DNA of 64,000 bases. It comes from Terasakiella brassicae. GTDB taxonomy: Bacteria > Pseudomonadota > Alphaproteobacteria > Rhodospirillales > Terasakiellaceae. Location: NCBI RefSeq assembly GCF_014641495.1, contig NZ_BMHV01000013.1, positions 1 through 64,000 of the forward strand, in the 5' to 3' direction. Each line of letters starts with the position of its first letter. Position 1 is the first letter of the stretch. Positions 48,877 to 58,104 of the stretch are shown piece after piece. The position numbers and the translations under genes were made by a program. The notes under the pieces were generated by a model. The model saw only the letters and a program-made list of their open reading frames with translations, was not told the DNA's origin and did no database searches.

Positions 48877-49644
48877 ATGGCTGAAAACAAAACGGAAAAA
48901 TCAGATATCCCCTGCCGCCAAACATATGCAGCGGCTGTGGATCTGTTTTTACAGCTTGCCAAAGAACGTGCGCAAAACGGTGTCATCAGTGTCGATACAC
49001 TGGATATTGTCGCCCACGCCATTCAAAACGATCCAAATGTGCGCAAAAAATATTGCGATACTCAGTTTGAACGCTGTTCGGAATACGTCCGTTTATCTTT
49101 GCAAAATACGCCCCGCATCAATGTTTATGGGCGCATCATTTCAGAACCGTTTGAACATCTGTTCAAAAAAGAACCACCGCTTATGTCCAGTGGTCAACTG
49201 GTTAACTATTTCCATGCCATTCAGGCCATTTTAGGACGCGCTGAATATGAAAACCTCATGGAACGTTCGCTGCGCCTGATGGAACAGGTTTCCCGTGATC
49301 GTGGAGATGAATTTAAATATTCAGACCTGTATGAAACCAAAGCCTGTTGGGAAATTCGCTGGGATAGTTTTGTTGCCTTGGCTGATTTTTTTACAAAATT
49401 CGATCTGCGCAAGGAATGGTATAAACGGGTTATGCAAAGTGACCCTGATACACCGGGACAAGGCATTGGCCCCTATCCATTTAGCGAATTTCAATTTAAA
49501 CAACAAATGATGTGCATCTTCGATCGGTTCGCCAACTTATCCGATGACGAACATGACGTCTTTGAAAAACGTTACAGCAAAAAACAACGAAAAGATTTTT
49601 CCACTTTTCTTGCCAATGTGGTTTCGATAGAAGACGAGGTATGA
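48877..49644 (+). CDS. unknown 255-residue cytosolic protein
   Basis: I do not recognise this protein. It is predicted mostly helical, with no signal peptide, membrane segment or clear motif; C residues are scattered and not arranged as a metal site. ATG 48877 lies nine bases after AAGGAG; an ATG three codons earlier is too close to the ribosome-binding site. Its stop overlaps the hrpB start (ATGA), so expression of the two is coupled. A role in RNA metabolism or with HrpB is only a guess from position. Confidence 0.8.
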   Translation: MAENKTEKSDIPCRQTYAAAVDLFLQLAKERAQNGVISVDTLDIVAHAIQNDPNVRKKYCDTQFERCSEYVRLSLQNTPRINVYGRIISEPFEHLFKKEPPLMSSGQLVNYFHAIQAILGRAEYENLMERSLRLMEQVSRDRGDEFKYSDLYETKACWEIRWDSFVALADFFTKFDLRKEWYKRVMQSDPDTPGQGIGPYPFSEFQFKQQMMCIFDRFANLSDDEHDVFEKRYSKKQRKDFSTFLANVVSIEDEV

Positions 49645-52154
49645 CATACGATATCGCGCAATTGGACTACCCCGTTCAGGAAACATTCCCCGCCCTGAAA
49701 CAAGCTCTGCACTCTCAGCAACGTGCGTTATTGGAAGCGCCCCCCGGTGCAGGGAAAACAACGTTGGTTCCCCTTGCCTTACTGGATGAACCTTGGTTAG
49801 CTGGTAAAAAAATTATCATGCTTGAACCCCGCAGGCTGGCGGCGCGCATGGCGGCCAAGCGTATGGCTGACTTGCTGGGGGAAAAAGTCGGACAAACGGT
49901 TGGCTATCGTATTCGCCAAGATAAAAACATCGGACGCAACACCCGTATTGAAGTCGTCACAGAAGGGATCCTGACCCGACAACTTCAATCCGACCCGGAA
50001 CTCAACGGTGTTGGTCTGGTTATTTTTGACGAATTTCACGAACGCAACCTGCAAGGCGACCTCGGTCTTGCCTTTTGCATGGAAACACAAGACGCTTTGC
50101 GCGATGATTTGCGTCTTTTGGTCATGTCGGCAACCCTTGACGGGGAAAATCTCGCCTCTTTTTTAGGGGATGCAGCGCGCATCACCAGCGCAGGGCGTGC
50201 CTTTGACGTCACTGTCCATAACTTGCCCCGCCCGGACAGGTTTTCTCTGGTCAACGATACAGTCCGCACCATTTCCAAGGCCATTGCCGACGAAAGCGGT
50301 AGTCTGCTGGTCTTTTTGCCGGGTGAGGGGGAAATTCGCAAAGCGCAATCCCTGCTGAATGAGCGTTATGCAAACGATCCGCACATTCTGGTTGCCCCCT
50401 TATACGGCGCTTTGCCCCCGCAAGAACAGGACAAGGCCATTGCACCGCCCCCAAAAGGTGTGCGCAAAATCGTTCTTGCCACAACCATTGCCGAAACCAG
50501 CTTGACCATTGAAGACATCCGCATCGTTATCGATTGTGGCTATAAACGGGTTGCCCGTTTTGACAATGCCAGATCCATGTCGCGCCTTGAAACCGTGCGT
50601 GTGTCCAAGGCTGCGGCTACCCAACGCAAAGGCCGCGCCGGACGCATGCAAGACGGCATCTGTTATCAGCTTTGGCCGCAAGCCGAAACGCACGCCTTGG
50701 CAGAACGTGATAAGCCTGAAATTCTCGAAAGTGACCTGACACCACTGGCCTTGGAACTGAGTGCTTGGGGCGTTCATGTTCCCGAAGATCTGAAACTTCT
50801 AGATTACCCGCCTAAAAATGCATTTCAACAAGCACAAGACCTGTTGTTTCAATTAGGCGGGCTGGATAAAGACGGCAAAATAACCGCGCATGGCAAAGAG
50901 ATGATGGCCCTGTCTCTTCATCCCCGTCTTGCTCATATGATTCTAACGTCCTCTCATAGAAACAAAAATGATGCCGCTTTGGCCTGTGATATTGCCGCAA
51001 CCTTGCAAGACGGTCCCCTGTTAAAAGGTGCGCGTGATTGCGATCTGCGCACAAGCCTTGCCGTCTTACATAATCAGGCAGGATCAACACAAAATATCGC
51101 AAAAGGGGCCTTGCATCGGGCACGGCAAACCGCAAAGAACCTGAAAAAACGTCTCAAAATATCGGATACCCCGCCCACCAGCTATCTGGAAACGGGGCGG
51201 ATTTTGGCCTTGGCGTATCCTGACCGAATTGCCAAACAGCGCAACAATGGACAAAACAGCTATCACCTGAGTGCAGGTATGGGGGCCGTCCTGCCGGATA
51301 GCGATGCCTTATCTATCGAACCCTTTCTGGTTATTGCCCATATGGATGGCGCCAACGCACAGGCACGCATTTTCAGCGCGGCCCCCCTCCATATTCAGGA
51401 CATTGAAAATAATTTCCCCGACCTTATTCAGGAAAAAACCGAAACAGGTTGGGACAAACGCACACAAAGCGTCAGTGCCGCCCGTGTGCGCAAGCTTGGT
51501 GCCCTCACCCTGAAATCCACCCCTTTGCGCCATATCGACCCTGAAGAACAAGCCCGTGGACTGTGTTACGGTATTCGCCAGCTTGGTTTACACGTTCTGC
51601 CTTGGACAAAGGACAGCGACTTTTTGTGCAAGCGTGTGGAATTTTTACGCAAACGAGATGACAAATGGCCCGATATGAGTGAAGCGGGCCTTTTGAACAC
51701 CCTCGAAGACTGGTTGCTGCCTTATCTAAATGGTGTCAACCGGATTGAGCAATTAAAAAAAATAGATCTGGATGCGGCCCTGCTCTCCCGCCTGGACTGG
51801 CACACCCAACAGGAACTTGCAAAACGGGCCCCCACCCATTACCGCGTGCCCAGTGGATCACAGATTCGACTGGATTACACCAACCCGGAAAAACCGATTT
51901 TGTCGGTAAAACTACAGGAGATGTTCGGCGAACCTCATACACCTTGCATAGACAATGCAACAATTGCTTTGCAAATTCACCTGCTTTCCCCCGCCGGACG
52001 CCCCCTGCAAGTCACGGAAGATCTGGAAAGTTTTTGGCAAAACGGCTACGATTCGGTGAAAAAAGAAATGAAAGGGCGCTACCCAAAGCACCCTTGGCCC
52101 GATAATCCGATAGAAGCCCAAGCCACAGGGAAAACCAAACGAAAACACGTATGA
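49641..52154 (+). CDS. hrpB: ATP-dependent RNA helicase HrpB
   Basis: HrpB is a DEAH-box helicase of 837 residues. It shows Walker A PPGAGKTT, the DEFH box in IFDEFHERN, SAT in VMSATLDGENL, then LVFLPGEGEI, TTIAETSLTIEDI and QRKGRAGRM. The C-terminal HA2 and OB-like domains and the HrpB-specific tail follow. Its cellular role is poorly defined; some homologues affect mRNA processing or biofilm growth. The start overlaps the upstream unknown gene. Confidence 0.95.
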   Translation: MTYDIAQLDYPVQETFPALKQALHSQQRALLEAPPGAGKTTLVPLALLDEPWLAGKKIIMLEPRRLAARMAAKRMADLLGEKVGQTVGYRIRQDKNIGRNTRIEVVTEGILTRQLQSDPELNGVGLVIFDEFHERNLQGDLGLAFCMETQDALRDDLRLLVMSATLDGENLASFLGDAARITSAGRAFDVTVHNLPRPDRFSLVNDTVRTISKAIADESGSLLVFLPGEGEIRKAQSLLNERYANDPHILVAPLYGALPPQEQDKAIAPPPKGVRKIVLATTIAETSLTIEDIRIVIDCGYKRVARFDNARSMSRLETVRVSKAAATQRKGRAGRMQDGICYQLWPQAETHALAERDKPEILESDLTPLALELSAWGVHVPEDLKLLDYPPKNAFQQAQDLLFQLGGLDKDGKITAHGKEMMALSLHPRLAHMILTSSHRNKNDAALACDIAATLQDGPLLKGARDCDLRTSLAVLHNQAGSTQNIAKGALHRARQTAKNLKKRLKISDTPPTSYLETGRILALAYPDRIAKQRNNGQNSYHLSAGMGAVLPDSDALSIEPFLVIAHMDGANAQARIFSAAPLHIQDIENNFPDLIQEKTETGWDKRTQSVSAARVRKLGALTLKSTPLRHIDPEEQARGLCYGIRQLGLHVLPWTKDSDFLCKRVEFLRKRDDKWPDMSEAGLLNTLEDWLLPYLNGVNRIEQLKKIDLDAALLSRLDWHTQQELAKRAPTHYRVPSGSQIRLDYTNPEKPILSVKLQEMFGEPHTPCIDNATIALQIHLLSPAGRPLQVTEDLESFWQNGYDSVKKEMKGRYPKHPWPDNPIEAQATGKTKRKHV

Positions 52155-52368
52155 ACCGCCACGTTCAGCTAAGGTCTTATACGTATGTATGTATGAAAAG
52201 AAGTACTTTTCCACAGTTGCCTGTTGCCCCATCGGATAAACGTAATGTAAAACTGTGACTTAGGAATGGGTGAACGGGGATGTTTTTATCGAAATTAGGA
52301 ACTTGGTAAGAACTCATCGCTAAGCTTGAAGAATAACCGCAGGCAGATAACAAGAACGGCAAAACTAA

Positions 52369-53133
52369 ATGGATCTCGGAACGCTATTAGGTATCGCTAT
52401 CGGTCTCGTCCTTATCGTGATTTCAATCATGTTGGGAGGCGACATCGGTTCGTTTGTCAATATTCCCTCTATTGTCGTTGTGTTCGGTGGTGTAACAGCC
52501 GCTACCCTTGTAAAATTCCCGCTCAAAGATTGTATCGCCGCCTTGAAAATCGGTGGCAAAATCGCCTTCAAAAATTCAGCCGACGACCCGCGCAGTGTCT
52601 ACGATATGGCCATTGAACTGGCAGGTATCGTACGCCAAAAAGGCTTGCTGGGTCTGGAAAGTGTCGCCATCGAAAACGAATTGATGGCCCGTGGCATCCG
52701 CATGTGTGTGGATGGTATGGCTGCCGAAGTCATTAAAGAAAGCATCACCAAAGAAGTCGATATGGCGATCAAGGCAGAAATGGCCGGGGAAAGTTTCTGG
52801 CGTGGTATCGGTGATATGGCCCCGGCATTCGGGATGATCGGGACATTGATCGGTCTGGTACAAATGCTGGCAAATCTATCAGACCCTGCCGCCATTGGTC
52901 CGGCGATGGCCGTTGCGATGTTGACAACATTTTACGGTGCGGTTCTGGCCAACCTGATTGCCATTCCCTTGGCCGACAAACTTGGAATCAAGATCGACAA
53001 TACCAAAAACACCCGCGCTTTGATTATCGAAAGCGTGATGCAAATCCATGCCTCCCAAAACCCGATGGTTCTGCAAGAACTGCTGGGCGTATATCTTCCG
53101 GGTGGAAAGCCGCCGGAAGAAGAGGGTGAGTAA
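52369..53133 (+). CDS. flagellar motor stator protein MotA/PomA
   Basis: This stator subunit has 254 residues, closer to the short PomA of sodium-driven motors than to the 295-residue E. coli MotA. Four membrane helices are expected: about residues 5-22, 31-50, 150-175 and 182-205. The family MAPAFGMIGTLIGLVQML and TTFYGAVLANLIAIPLADKL segments are clear. The paired downstream gene carries the channel aspartate. The upstream 214 bp show no clear promoter and the Shine-Dalgarno is weak. Confidence 0.94.
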   Translation: MDLGTLLGIAIGLVLIVISIMLGGDIGSFVNIPSIVVVFGGVTAATLVKFPLKDCIAALKIGGKIAFKNSADDPRSVYDMAIELAGIVRQKGLLGLESVAIENELMARGIRMCVDGMAAEVIKESITKEVDMAIKAEMAGESFWRGIGDMAPAFGMIGTLIGLVQMLANLSDPAAIGPAMAVAMLTTFYGAVLANLIAIPLADKLGIKIDNTKNTRALIIESVMQIHASQNPMVLQELLGVYLPGGKPPEEEGE

Positions 53134-53144
53134 GGTTATAGCTG

Positions 53145-54020
53145 ATGGCTGAAGAACAAAAAAAATGCCCCCCTTCGGGCGCACCGGCATGGATGGCGAC
53201 TTTCGCCGATCTGATGTCCTTGCTATTGGTGCTTTTTGTTCTTTTGCTGACCTTTTCTGAAATGAACGTGATCAAATATAAGCAAATGGCTGGTGCCATG
53301 CGCAATGCGTTCGGCATTTCCAAACAGGACCGTCTGGCCGGTGTTATCGAAGTTGATGGACAGCTTCAACGCAAAGCTGCCCGTAATATTTCACCGACGA
53401 AATCACCGGTCCCGACCGTATCAATGGAAATACCTGACACCACAGATCAGGAAGAATTCGATATCAACCCGGCTGAATCACCGGAAGAACAAGCCTCTGA
53501 CGTTGAAAATGAAGTCGCCAAAATCATCGCGGAAGAAGCCGCTGACAAAGGTGTCGATGTCGAACGTGACGGAAACGAGGTCAAAATCCGCTTTCCCAGT
53601 GAAATCGCCTTTGATTCCGGTTCCGCCAATATTGGTCAGGCGTTTGCAGACCTACTCGACAAACTCACCGATGTGATTAAAAAATCCAAAGGCGAAGTTC
53701 TCGTTGGCGGTCATACCGACAACATCCCGCTGGGCAGCGGTGGTCCCTATCGTTCTAACTGGGAACTGTCTGCCGCGCGGGCCACATCCGTGGTTCACCA
53801 CTTCCTGAATTATTCAGACATTGAGCCCAGCAAAATGGCTGTGCAGGGTTTTGGCGATTCGCGCCCGCTTGTCCCCAATGACACCCCGGAAAGTCGCGCC
53901 AGAAACAGACGTGTCGAGATTACCCTTGTTTTGGGTGAAAAAGAGAAAGAACAGGTCAATGACGTTCAAAACCAACTGGAAAGTGTTTTTGGGCCACGAC
54001 CGGACTCCGGCTTGAAATAA
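53145..54020 (+). CDS. flagellar motor stator protein MotB/PomB
   Basis: The 291-residue protein has a single N-terminal membrane helix carrying the ion-channel aspartate D22 (in FADLMSLLLVLFVLLL). A plug-like acidic linker (about residues 60-150) and a C-terminal OmpA/peptidoglycan-binding domain (GHTDNIPLGSGG, NWELSAARA, GFGDSRPLV and NRRVEITL) follow. It anchors the stator to the wall and forms the ion channel with the preceding PomA-like protein. Whether protons or sodium drive it cannot be told for certain. Confidence 0.94.
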   Translation: MAEEQKKCPPSGAPAWMATFADLMSLLLVLFVLLLTFSEMNVIKYKQMAGAMRNAFGISKQDRLAGVIEVDGQLQRKAARNISPTKSPVPTVSMEIPDTTDQEEFDINPAESPEEQASDVENEVAKIIAEEAADKGVDVERDGNEVKIRFPSEIAFDSGSANIGQAFADLLDKLTDVIKKSKGEVLVGGHTDNIPLGSGGPYRSNWELSAARATSVVHHFLNYSDIEPSKMAVQGFGDSRPLVPNDTPESRARNRRVEITLVLGEKEKEQVNDVQNQLESVFGPRPDSGLK

Positions 54021-54101
54021 TTCCCTTTAAAAATCGCTTAAGAGTTGAACTGTTTTATTATCCGTTTATTATACTTTTGTGGGATAACAATCTGAAGAAA
54101 A

Positions 54102-55562
54102 ATGTCTAGCATAGGCCCCCTCATGACGGATTTCGATTTTAGCACACATAAGGTCATTTTCTGCGATATAGACCCGGAAAGTATTGATATCGCAAGAACA
54201 ACCTATATGGATAATGATATCGGTGATTTCATCGCAACCCCATCTCCGCAAAAAGCGATTGAACATATCGGCAATATCAACCCGGACCTTATCCTTCTTG
54301 CCCTTAAATTCCCCGATACCAACGGTATCGAGATTGTGCGTCAAATTCGCAGCCTGAACGATGGTGCTTTTTATAAAACACCGATCCTTTTATTATTGGA
54401 AAAAGTCTCACAACATATGCTGCGCGAAGCCTGTCGCGCGGGTATTGAAGGGGCTTTGCGCAAACCGCTTAACCCGGAAAAACTCCTGCGCTTTACCCGC
54501 GCAGTGATCTTGAAGCCCCGGCGTTTTATTTGCGTTGCCAAATATTTCGGCCCCGAACGCCGTATGCGTGACGACCCCCATTTTGATGGACAGAATCGCC
54601 GGAACTCCTTAAACCAGAATGATTTCAAACTGGACAGTTACACTCGTTCACGCCCGGTCGGTGGTGTGACCTTAAGTGCGGATAGCTCTTCCGGTGGTCG
54701 CAATCCAACCCCGAAAACCTCGCTTGATGATTTAATGGGGCCGTCTCAAAGAAAACAAAATACATCCGCGCAGGACGATGCATTTGATTGGGGAACCAGC
54801 CAACCCCGTCCCGATGCCGATAAAGGCAGCATGTCTTTTCAGGATAGTGATTTAACAGGCCCTTCAACAGAAGACCGTCCCCGTTACGATCTGGTCGATG
54901 AAACCAAGTCTTCCCCTGTTGCCCATAAAGAAAACAATGCATCCAAGGCAGCCGAAGAAACCGAAAAACAAAGCCGTGCTGTCGCCTCACAACCGGTTGA
55001 GGACTCTCCCGCGCCTACCATCGAGCCTGTCGGACCGGAGAGCGACAATTTTGAAGAAATCATTGATTTAGACGAATGCTTGGACCTACATAAATTGTGG
55101 GTCAACAGCGGGGGACGTGATGGTTTGCGCGCCAATCGTCCACATTCTGATTTTCGTGGACAATCTATTATGGAGGTGGACTTTACCAAAGCCATTCTTC
55201 CCCAGTCCAATTTTGAAGCCGTCAATTGCACCAGCAGCGTTTTTCGTAAAGCCGATCTCAGCGGGTCCACGTTTAAAGATGCGCTGCTCTCCAGCGCGGA
55301 TTTGCGCGTTTCTCGCCTGACCCGTGCCGATATGCGCAATGCACGACTGGACCGGGCCAATATGTTGGGAACCGACCTGTCCGGGGCCAATCTGGAAGGC
55401 GCATCTCTTCGCGGTGTCAACCTCAGTGGGGCAAACCTGCATCGCGCAAATTTGTGTGGCGTCAATTTGAGCTCTGTACAAGGCTTAATCCGCGAACAAA
55501 TTCGGCGCGCGATTACCGATTCAAGCACCCGCCTGCCAAATGCCTTAAAGGAGACGCCGTAA
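54102..55562 (+). CDS. pseudo-receiver protein with C-terminal pentapeptide repeats
   Basis: The first 135 residues fold like a CheY receiver (D22, D24 and the conserved K121 in LRKPL), but the phospho-acceptor position reads A67 in LILLALKFPD, where LILLD is expected. It should therefore not be phosphorylated. A motif GPERRMRDDP, common after alphaproteobacterial receivers, comes next, then about 190 low-complexity, acidic residues. From about residue 350 to 465 a pentapeptide-repeat solenoid follows (for example TDLSGANLEGASLRGVNLSG). It lies 81 bp after the stator genes on the same strand, so it may affect motility. Its 3' end overlaps the converging ADH-like gene. Confidence 0.88.
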   Translation: MSSIGPLMTDFDFSTHKVIFCDIDPESIDIARTTYMDNDIGDFIATPSPQKAIEHIGNINPDLILLALKFPDTNGIEIVRQIRSLNDGAFYKTPILLLLEKVSQHMLREACRAGIEGALRKPLNPEKLLRFTRAVILKPRRFICVAKYFGPERRMRDDPHFDGQNRRNSLNQNDFKLDSYTRSRPVGGVTLSADSSSGGRNPTPKTSLDDLMGPSQRKQNTSAQDDAFDWGTSQPRPDADKGSMSFQDSDLTGPSTEDRPRYDLVDETKSSPVAHKENNASKAAEETEKQSRAVASQPVEDSPAPTIEPVGPESDNFEEIIDLDECLDLHKLWVNSGGRDGLRANRPHSDFRGQSIMEVDFTKAILPQSNFEAVNCTSSVFRKADLSGSTFKDALLSSADLRVSRLTRADMRNARLDRANMLGTDLSGANLEGASLRGVNLSGANLHRANLCGVNLSSVQGLIREQIRRAITDSSTRLPNALKETP

Positions 55563-56636
55563 CAGCGGCGTTTCCAAATCATTTAAATCGGGATGGATTG
55601 GCAAGACCGTCTCATCCCAATCGCGTTCAATCGTGCGGCATATACCGGTTAAGGCCGTTTCCTTGAGCGAAATTTTGGATAAATTCAAACGCGCCACCCA
55701 TCGGCGCAATGTCCCGACAAGAGACGCATAAGCCTCTTCCCGGTCTTCAAAAGGACGTTCTGCAATTAATTCCCCAATCAGGGCATATTTATCCATTGCC
55801 GCATGATCAGGGAATAAATCAGCCAGCAATTGCAACTGCAAATCTGTTGTTTCCGCACAAACGGTTGCACAAGCCTGTGCATAGGTTAAGCCTGTTTTTT
55901 GCTCAACGATGGCACCATAACGATGGGTCAACCCAAACCCGGCCTGCCCTGTTCCAACCCCAGCCATTAAGGATGCGTAAAAAACGTCATCGCGACCCTG
56001 CGGATCCCCTTCAACACCGCGCACAAAGCCACGCACAAAGGCTTCCAGCCCCGACCAGACCAAGGCATCCGATAAAACCGATGCCTTGGGTGAAACGTAA
56101 GCTTCCCCCAGCAGCATCAAAACGGTCAAGGCACGAGCGGCAAAATCATCGCGATCCATTTCATCAATAAATGCCGGATCACCGATCACCAGATCCGGGA
56201 CCAAAAATGAATTGAACGTTTCTTCAACCGCTTCGGCCCCGCCAAAAATCACGCCATTCATCGGGGCACCGGACCCGGCAGTTGTGGGCACAGCGATATG
56301 AGGGCACGATTTTGCAACCAGCTTGCCGGTATCTATTGCGCGTCCCCCACCCAACGAGATCACACAATCATATTGTTCCAGATCATAAGTGTTGGTGATT
56401 TTACGGCTGGCTTCCTGCGTTTGCTTCCCACGCGCGCTGACATGATCCACCCGCAATCCGGCAACAATCAGTTTGTCGCTCACTTCTTTCAGCAGGCTCG
56501 GGTGATTTTGTAAATAGGCATCCCCGATCAACAACACATTCGTGCCATAAGCCGCAGCTCGTCGAGGCAAGCGGTCAAAAGAGCCGCGCGCAAAAATCAG
56601 TTCCGGCACGGTATGGGTCGCAAATGCAATCGTCAT
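55545..56636 (-). CDS. iron-ADH-family protein with degenerate metal site
   Basis: The 363-residue protein has the overall fold of iron-dependent alcohol dehydrogenases and maleylacetate reductases. The NAD-binding SLGGGRAIDTGKLVA and AVPTTAGSGAPMNG segments are clear. The metal site is eroded: the region that normally reads GMDAxxH becomes VLMLLGEAYVSPKAS, and the later His pair is reduced to GLTHRYGAIVEQKTGLTYAQ (20 residues quoted). It may bind cofactor but probably lacks normal dehydrogenase activity or uses another mechanism. Divergent from the BaiN-type gene. Confidence 0.82.
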   Translation of the reverse strand: MTIAFATHTVPELIFARGSFDRLPRRAAAYGTNVLLIGDAYLQNHPSLLKEVSDKLIVAGLRVDHVSARGKQTQEASRKITNTYDLEQYDCVISLGGGRAIDTGKLVAKSCPHIAVPTTAGSGAPMNGVIFGGAEAVEETFNSFLVPDLVIGDPAFIDEMDRDDFAARALTVLMLLGEAYVSPKASVLSDALVWSGLEAFVRGFVRGVEGDPQGRDDVFYASLMAGVGTGQAGFGLTHRYGAIVEQKTGLTYAQACATVCAETTDLQLQLLADLFPDHAAMDKYALIGELIAERPFEDREEAYASLVGTLRRWVARLNLSKISLKETALTGICRTIERDWDETVLPIHPDLNDLETPLLRRLL

Positions 56637-56788
56637 TGCTTCATCACCTTTATGTTTATGGTGAACAATCTGTCACATTCTTTCGAAAAATCAATTCCCA
56701 AAAGTCATTTCACACGTACAAAGCTGGACAGAACGGCCAACTTCATGCAGAAGGTAGTTTTTTAGCACCGCACAATATGGAAGATGTC

Positions 56789-57973
56789 ATGGCGACTCAA
56801 AAAGTGGATGTACTGATTATCGGAGCCGGTGCAGCCGGCATGATGTGTGCGATTGAGGCTGGAAAACGCGGGCGAAAAACATGGGTGATTGATCACGCAA
56901 AAAAACTGGCGGAAAAAATCAGAATTTCCGGCGGTGGGCGATGCAATTTCACCAATATGGATATTACTGCGAAAAACTATCTGTCAGAAAATCCGCACTT
57001 TTGTAAATCCGCCCTGAAACGCTATACCAACTGGGATTTCATCAGTCTGATTTCCGAATACGGTATCACCTACCATGAACGCGACCACGGGCAACTTTTT
57101 TGTGACGACAGCGCCCAGCAAATCATCGATATGCTGGAAAAAGAATGCAAAAAAGCCAACGTAGACATCCGCCTGAACACCAAAGTAGAAGGTGTCAGCA
57201 AACGCGATGGTGGCTTTCTGATTATGAGTAACGAGCACGAAATTGAATGTGAACATCTCGTCATTGCCACAGGCGGGCTATCCATCCCGAAAATCGGGGC
57301 GAGCAATTTCGGTTTGAAACAGGCCGAAGTGATGGGATTAAACGTGATCCATCCCCGCCCCGCCCTTGTGCCCTTTACCTTTGATCAGGACACCCGCGAT
57401 AAATTGGCCGGATTTCAAGGCATTGCCCTTGAGGCTGTTATCAAACTGGGCAAGACCGAATTTCGCGAAGCTTTATTGTTTACCCACAAGGGCATTAGCG
57501 GTCCGGCCGTTTTACAAATTTCATCCTTCTGGACACCGGGTCAAGAAGTCCAGATTAACCTTGCCCCCGACACGGACGTCTTTGAATTGCTGAAAAAAGC
57601 AAAACAGGACCAGCCGAAACAAGAAGCCCAGACCGTCATCGCAACCATCCTGCCCAAACGATTGGCACAACGTCTGAGCGAACAAGCCGATTGCAAAGGA
57701 AAGCTCGCTGATCAACCCGATAAAAAACTACATGCCTTGGCGGCATCCATCAATGACTGGCACCTGCTGCCCAGTGGCACGGAAGGATATCGCACAGCCG
57801 AAGTCATGCGCGGTGGCGTGGATACCAACGAGCTGTCATCCAAAACGTTTGAGGCAAAAAAAGTGCCCGGTCTTTTCTTCGTCGGGGAGGTTATTGACGT
57901 GACCGGGCATTTAGGAGGCTTTAATTTCCAATGGGCATGGGCATCCGGCTATTGCGCCGGACAGTATGTCTAA
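56789..57973 (+). CDS. BaiN/HI0933-family NAD(P)/FAD-dependent oxidoreductase
   Basis: The 394-residue flavoprotein begins MATQKVDVLIIGAGAAGMMC with the dinucleotide-binding GxGxxG. It then shows the family ISGGGRCNFTN, ATGGLSIPKIGAS, GVDTNELSSKTFEAKKVPGL and a final GGFNFQWAWASG. HI0933/YhiN proteins resemble the 2,3-dihydroxy-type or bile-acid 3-dehydro reductases (BaiN) but most members have no known substrate. The frame opens 55 codons earlier, but GGAAG five bases before ATG 56789 marks the better start. Repeat copy B begins just after the stop. Confidence 0.92.
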   Translation: MATQKVDVLIIGAGAAGMMCAIEAGKRGRKTWVIDHAKKLAEKIRISGGGRCNFTNMDITAKNYLSENPHFCKSALKRYTNWDFISLISEYGITYHERDHGQLFCDDSAQQIIDMLEKECKKANVDIRLNTKVEGVSKRDGGFLIMSNEHEIECEHLVIATGGLSIPKIGASNFGLKQAEVMGLNVIHPRPALVPFTFDQDTRDKLAGFQGIALEAVIKLGKTEFREALLFTHKGISGPAVLQISSFWTPGQEVQINLAPDTDVFELLKKAKQDQPKQEAQTVIATILPKRLAQRLSEQADCKGKLADQPDKKLHALAASINDWHLLPSGTEGYRTAEVMRGGVDTNELSSKTFEAKKVPGLFFVGEVIDVTGHLGGFNFQWAWASGYCAGQYV

Positions 57974-58027
57974 AGCAAATCCCGAGCAGGTTATCTCAAC
58001 CTGCGACGATGCATTTGCGTTAAATCA
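57974..58027. repeat. dispersed two-stem palindromic repeat, copy B
   Basis: AGCAAATCCCGAGCA is followed by GGTTATCTCAACC, then TGCGACGATGCATTTGCGT. The inner arms GCAGGTT and AACCTGC form a perfect seven-base stem and the outer GCAAAT/ATTTGC pair as in copy A (23967-24019). The element starts one base after the BaiN-type gene's stop. Confidence 0.65.
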
Positions 58028-58046
58028 CTATCCCATCGAAAAAGAA

Positions 58047-58079
58047 CGGTGCTTCTTTACGGGCAACAAAGAAGCACCG
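58047..58079 (-). terminator. terminator after ald
   Basis: CGGTGCTTCTTT pairs perfectly with AAAGAAGCACCG around a nine-base loop, and the minus strand continues into TTCTTTTTC. A second perfect hairpin (58087-58104, GAACCTGA/TCAGGTTC) touches the ald stop codon. Confidence 0.8.
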
Positions 58080-58104
58080 GTTTCAAGAACCTGATTTCAG
58101 GTTC

